From positions 1 to 27,876 of the forward strand of contig CAMLKG010000045.1 of NCBI GenBank assembly GCA_946480695.1: 27,876 nucleotides of DNA. The letters run 5' to 3'. This stretch comes from an uncultured Cellvibrio sp. GTDB lineage: Bacteria > Pseudomonadota > Gammaproteobacteria > Pseudomonadales > Cellvibrionaceae. The notes below the pieces were generated by a model. The model saw only the letters and a program-made list of their open reading frames with translations, was not told the origin of the DNA and searched no databases. Position 1 is the first letter of the stretch; every line of letters begins with the position of its first letter. Position numbers and translations under genes: made by a program. Of the stretch, positions 25,085-27,876 are shown piece after piece.

Positions 25085-25387
25085 ATTTTTCCTCCGAACC
25101 TTACCAACCCATCCAACATTACCCTAGCGTAAAGCCTTCCACCCCGCGACCCAACTTCTAATGAAATAAAATAGCGATTAAAAAAGTTTTTGCTACTTTC
25201 CTACATTTAAATACAAATTTAAGCGCCAAACTTTCGAGGCGCACTGTATAATAAGTGAAATTGCGCACAGGTTTTAAAAATTATTTCCCATTTTAAATCA
25301 TTGGGTTAAGAATACTTCTTGACAATAAAACTTAAGTATTCACAATAAATCTATGGTTCATGCCTACATCATATAGAAGGATAAGCA
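25085..25387. other. 303-bp AT-rich intergenic region with promoter-like and dyad elements
   Basis: No gene is visible here. It contains a GCGCC/GGCGC dyad (25223-25242) next to TATAAT (25247-25252), and a cluster of symmetric elements at 25308-25341 around a consensus TTGACA. I looked for a MerR-type 19-20 bp spacer operator near the regulator start and found none that is convincing. Confidence 0.6.
25310..25346 (+). promoter_or_regulatory. Candidate promoter with overlapping operator-like dyad
   Basis: TTGACA (25319-25324) is followed after 16 bp by CACAAT (25341-25346). Perfect 8-bp arms GAATACTT (25310-25317) and AAGTATTC (25334-25341) flank the -35 box, and ACTTAAGT is itself palindromic. 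The layout suggests control by a dimeric regulator of the 75-residue protein gene that starts at 25388. Confidence 0.4.
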
Positions 25388-25615
25388 ATGCACTATCTCG
25401 ACATTAACCATCCTGAGTGGCAAAAAATGTGGGATGAACTGGCCGGTTATCCGCTTAACGATGGTGACCCTCTATGTGTCAATGAAGGCTATTGCTGGGA
25501 ATACATGGGTTCAACGGCAGACCATCATCATCTGCGCCATCCATGTCACCCTATCACTAACAAGCCGGAGTATATGTATATCGAACGCGCAGGGGTTGCG
25601 TTGCGCTGGGCTTGA
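25388..25615 (+). CDS. Small Cys/His-rich protein of unknown function
   Basis: The 75-residue product is preceded by AGAAGG 7 bp before ATG 25388, a good SD. It is unusually rich in aromatic and metal-ligand residues: C30 and C36, then HHHLRHPCHP at 46-55, and ends YMYIERAGVALRWA. The C30, C36, H46-48, H51, C53 and H54 cluster could bind a metal. It has no signal peptide or membrane helix. I do not recognise a family with a known function, although the composition and the ordered start of the frame make it very likely to be real. It stands alone: the regulator gene is divergent and the next gene starts 155 bp downstream. Confidence 0.7.
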   Translation: MHYLDINHPEWQKMWDELAGYPLNDGDPLCVNEGYCWEYMGSTADHHHLRHPCHPITNKPEYMYIERAGVALRWA

Positions 25616-25700
25616 TCCTTTTAGCTTACCGTTTCAGTTGTTAAGCCCGCCAGATTCTTCGTTTGTTTCCCCATCTGATAACAGTAAAAGCACAGACACA

Positions 25701-25706
25701 TATAAT
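25701..25706 (+). promoter_or_regulatory. Candidate -10 box upstream of the GtrA-like gene
   Basis: A perfect TATAAT lies 65 bp before ATG 25771. The -35 region is poor. A second TAGAAT at 25751-25756 lies very close to the start codon. Confidence 0.3.
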
Positions 25707-25770
25707 CAAAATATGTTAATGTGCGGCGTTTTTTACCATTTCACTTCTGTTAGAATCCAACAAAATAACA

Positions 25771-26166
25771 ATGAAACGTTTCGCCTTTTTTTTAGGGGTT
25801 GGTGGGCTTTCCACGCTGATTCAATTTTTACTATTGATTCTGTTTGTTGAAAGTCATTTATTACCTGAGGTTGGAGCCTCGGTAGCTGGCTATCTGCTTT
25901 CCTCACTCTTTAATTATTGGGCGAATTATCGTTATACATTCAATAGCCGTAGCAACCATAAAGAGACATTTCCAAAATTTGTCCTTGCGGTGGCTATAGG
26001 TTTATCAGCCAATACGGCGCTCTTTGCAGCCTTTTTATTTATTTTTGATCATTATTTACCTCTGCCCTCGGTAGAGCATTATCTGGTCGCCCAATTTCTG
26101 GCTACAGGGATAACAGTTGTTTTGAATTTTTGCGTCCATAAATTCTGGATCTATAGGAACCACTAA
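25771..26166 (+). CDS. GtrA-like membrane protein
   Basis: The 131-residue product has four hydrophobic helices and the GtrA family marks: FFLGVGGLSTLIQFLLLILF at the N-terminus, LSSLFNYWANYRYTFNSR after helix two, and FCVHKFWIY at the C-terminus. GtrA proteins are thought to flip polyprenyl-phosphate-linked sugars across the inner membrane for glycosylation of O-antigen or other envelope polymers. There is no clear SD before ATG 25771. The GtrB-like gene follows after 2 bp, which supports a shared pathway. The base composition is AT-richer than the purine block. Confidence 0.88.
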   Translation: MKRFAFFLGVGGLSTLIQFLLLILFVESHLLPEVGASVAGYLLSSLFNYWANYRYTFNSRSNHKETFPKFVLAVAIGLSANTALFAAFLFIFDHYLPLPSVEHYLVAQFLATGITVVLNFCVHKFWIYRNH

Positions 26167-26168
26167 CC

Positions 26169-27131
26169 ATGAATGCTGCAACACCTTCGCTAGCTGTTGT
26201 TATTCCCTGTTACAACGAAGAGGAAATGCTGCCAAAAACATTAGCCACAATGTTGGCATTGCGTGAATCCATGATTAATAAAGGAAAGATAAATCACGAC
26301 TCTAAAATTTATCTGGTAGACGATGGCAGTAAAGATAAAACCTGGCAAATACTCAGTGAGGAAGCGGGTCGTAACCCCTCATTAGTCGCCATAAAGCTAT
26401 CGCGAAATAAAGGCCATCAAAATGCCTTATACGCCGGCTTGTGTACCACAACGGAAGATATAACCGTTAGTATTGATGCAGATTTACAAGACGACCCACA
26501 AAATATTGAAGCGATGGTTGATGAGTACTTGAAAGGAAATGATGTAGTCTACGGGGTTCGTTCAGCGCGCCACACAGACACATTTTTCAAGCGCTTCACT
26601 GCTGAAGGTTATTACCATTTGATGAAAAAAATGGGGGTAGACCTCGTTTTTAACCACGCTGATTTCCGCTTACTCTCCCGCCGGGCGCTCGAATCGCTCA
26701 AGGAATATGGTGAATCCAATTTATTCTTGCGCGGTATTGTACGGGAGGTGGGCTACCCTTCATCTATCGTGGAATACGAGCGGCAGGCGCGGGAAGCGGG
26801 TGAAAGCAAGTATCCATTGAAAAAGATGCTCTCTTTTGCATGGAAAGGCATTACCGCATTCTCTACCGCACCATTGCGTATGATCACCATCCTGGGATTA
26901 TTATCCGGTTTTGCTTCTTTCAGTTTAATCGCCTGGGTGCTGGTTGTTCGTTTGTTTACCGATAATGCTGCACCGGGCTGGGCTTCCGTACTGTTGCCCT
27001 TATTATTTATTGGCAGCGTCCAATTATTATGCCTGGGGATTATCGGAGAATACTTATCAAAAATTTACGAAGAAGTAAAAGGAAGGCCGAAGTTCCATAT
27101 CAGTGATATTGTTAATAAAACCAAGGTCTAA
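26169..27131 (+). CDS. GT2 polyprenyl-phosphate glycosyltransferase, GtrB/DPM1-like
   Basis: The 320-residue protein has an N-terminal GT-A domain with VVIPCYNEEEMLPKTL, IYLVDDGSKDKTW, and the metal/nucleotide motif SIDADLQDDPQNI (a DxD-like Asp cluster). LSRNKGHQNALYAGL and FRLLSRRAL also fit the DPM1/GtrB/ArnC group. Two transmembrane helices follow at about 235-300 (LGLLSGFASFSLIAWVLVVRLF and LLFIGSVQLLCLGIIGEYL), then a basic tail. Such enzymes transfer a sugar from a nucleotide donor to undecaprenyl phosphate on the cytoplasmic face, making the substrate for a GtrA-like flippase. The donor sugar cannot be told. It starts 2 bp after the GtrA-like stop. Confidence 0.93.
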   Translation: MNAATPSLAVVIPCYNEEEMLPKTLATMLALRESMINKGKINHDSKIYLVDDGSKDKTWQILSEEAGRNPSLVAIKLSRNKGHQNALYAGLCTTTEDITVSIDADLQDDPQNIEAMVDEYLKGNDVVYGVRSARHTDTFFKRFTAEGYYHLMKKMGVDLVFNHADFRLLSRRALESLKEYGESNLFLRGIVREVGYPSSIVEYERQAREAGESKYPLKKMLSFAWKGITAFSTAPLRMITILGLLSGFASFSLIAWVLVVRLFTDNAAPGWASVLLPLLFIGSVQLLCLGIIGEYLSKIYEEVKGRPKFHISDIVNKTKV

Positions 27132-27164
27132 AATTTGTAAAAAACAATAATAAGGAAGACCGGT

Positions 27165-27876
27165 ATGAATGACGAAAGCCCTCAATCCCATATCAAGGAA
27201 CAGCCATTACCGCAAAACATAGGCAGTTCAACGGAAAATACTTACCGTTTTGTATTTCCGCCACTTGGGGTAGCAACCGACAAGATTTATAGCGCATCGC
27301 AATTTATCATTTATTTTCAATTCTATATTTGCGTGGCAATAGTCGCCAACCTGGGGCTGTTATTCTGGGATGGAAACGGAGGGGACCTGGGCTTTTGGGA
27401 AGATTGGATCAAGCAGTTGGCAAACCGAGGATATAAGGACTTTAATGGAAATTATCCGCCGTTGTACATTCACTGGTTATATTTGGCCGGCCAGTTGTAT
27501 AACGCACTTCAGCTACCAGTCGAAAATGATTTGTTCCTTAAGTATCTTTCGCAAATCCCTATTTTTCTGGCACATTTGATTCTTATTGCAATTGTCCATC
27601 ACCTTTTAAAAAAATATTGCAAATCAGTTAATCATTATCATGCGTGTATGGTACTAACAGCGCTTAACCCCGCGCTTTTTATGAACGGCCCCATTTGGGG
27701 GCAAGTTGATATATTACCGGTAATTCCTGTGTTAATGGCGATTCTTGCCAGTACCAGCCAGCGATATCGAATACTTACCTTTCCTTTATATACGTTAGCA
27801 CTCTTAACAAAATTTCAAATGGTCGCATTTGCTCCGGTAATGGGCGTTATATTTTTCCGCCATTATAAGCTTCATT
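27165..27876 (+). CDS. GT-C-type multi-spanning glycosyltransferase, 3'-truncated by the window
   Basis: The frame is open from ATG 27165 (AAGGA at 27152-27156) to the right edge, giving 237 residues so far. A soluble N-terminus of about 45 residues precedes a first helix (FIIYFQFYICVAIVANLGLLF), an exoplasmic-looking loop with DWIKQLANRGYKDFNGNYPPLYIHWLYLAG, and further hydrophobic helices. The FMNGPIWGQVDILPVIPVLMAILA motif, with WGQVD, is typical of GT-C enzymes that use polyprenyl-phosphate sugars. With the GtrA-like and GtrB-like genes upstream it forms a three-gene set in which this protein would add the flipped sugar to an acceptor outside the inner membrane. The acceptor is unknown. 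A short frame at 27370-27579 inside it is a shadow. Confidence 0.85.
   Translation, partial: MNDESPQSHIKEQPLPQNIGSSTENTYRFVFPPLGVATDKIYSASQFIIYFQFYICVAIVANLGLLFWDGNGGDLGFWEDWIKQLANRGYKDFNGNYPPLYIHWLYLAGQLYNALQLPVENDLFLKYLSQIPIFLAHLILIAIVHHLLKKYCKSVNHYHACMVLTALNPALFMNGPIWGQVDILPVIPVLMAILASTSQRYRILTFPLYTLALLTKFQMVAFAPVMGVIFFRHYKLH

Noticed and set aside
25085..25140. CueR-type operator before the MerR gene
   Set aside because: ACCTT and related fragments occur, but I found no convincing dyad with a 19-20 bp promoter spacer.
25434..25850. 138-codon + strand open frame running from the 75-residue gene into the GtrA-like gene
   Set aside because: It starts inside one better-supported gene and ends inside another, has no SD, and its product matches nothing.
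27370..27579. 69-codon + strand frame near the right edge
   Set aside because: It lies in another frame of the GT-C-type gene, whose transmembrane helices and WGQVD motif are convincing.

Overview
The window looks like a chromosomal segment of a cellulose-degrading gammaproteobacterium close to Cellvibrio (Cellvibrionales). The signs are poly-serine linkers joining secreted modules, a family 2 carbohydrate-binding module, YceI-like modules fused to c-type cytochrome domains, a GH9 cellulase, a GC content near 50% and a housekeeping gene order that I recall from Pseudomonas. The genus is an inference; no rRNA or other taxonomic marker is present.

Positions 1-6343 (+) hold a likely operon of secreted redox and carbohydrate proteins. 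It contains the 3' part of a Cip1-like/YceI protein, a 1155-residue CBM2-YceI-FN3-cytochrome-cytochrome-DUF1587/1595/1592/1588/1585 protein with three CXXCH sites, and a Tat-exported DUF1552 protein, followed by a candidate terminator. They look like parts of an extracellular electron-transfer apparatus anchored to cellulose, related in modular style to Cbp2D/Cbp2E of Cellvibrio japonicus.

Positions 6461-9533 (-) hold avtA, a stand-alone receiver-domain protein and a YihY/BrkB membrane protein. Positions 9601-12994 (+) hold an ArsC/YfgD-like protein, WrbA, a DUF2069 membrane protein and the signal peptide peptidase SppA, with short gaps between them. Next comes an AT-rich two-gene cassette (13050-13828). 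Its first product resembles the Tse2 ADP-ribosyltransferase-like toxin, and its second is a small acidic protein that may be the immunity protein or antitoxin.

Positions 13883-18189 (-) encode two lipoproteins: a PQQ-type sugar dehydrogenase fused to a diheme cytochrome region, and a GH9 endoglucanase. A perfect 28-bp palindromic terminator separates them. Positions 18367-20508 (-) hold hda and a DUF2066 gene, and divergently 20735-23724 (+) hold purM, purN, a DUF3108 gene and a SlyD-like FKBP gene, ending in a strong bidirectional terminator. Positions 23794-25084 (-) hold a small zinc-ribbon-like protein, dcd and a CueR-like MerR regulator that has Cys at residue 77.

A 303-bp AT-rich intergenic region with promoter-like and dyad elements precedes a Cys/His-rich 75-residue protein of unknown function. 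The window ends in an AT-richer surface-glycan block: a GtrA-like membrane protein, a GtrB-like polyprenyl-phosphate glycosyltransferase and a GT-C-type membrane glycosyltransferase cut by the window edge. I saw no rRNA, tRNA, CRISPR, IS element or phage gene.
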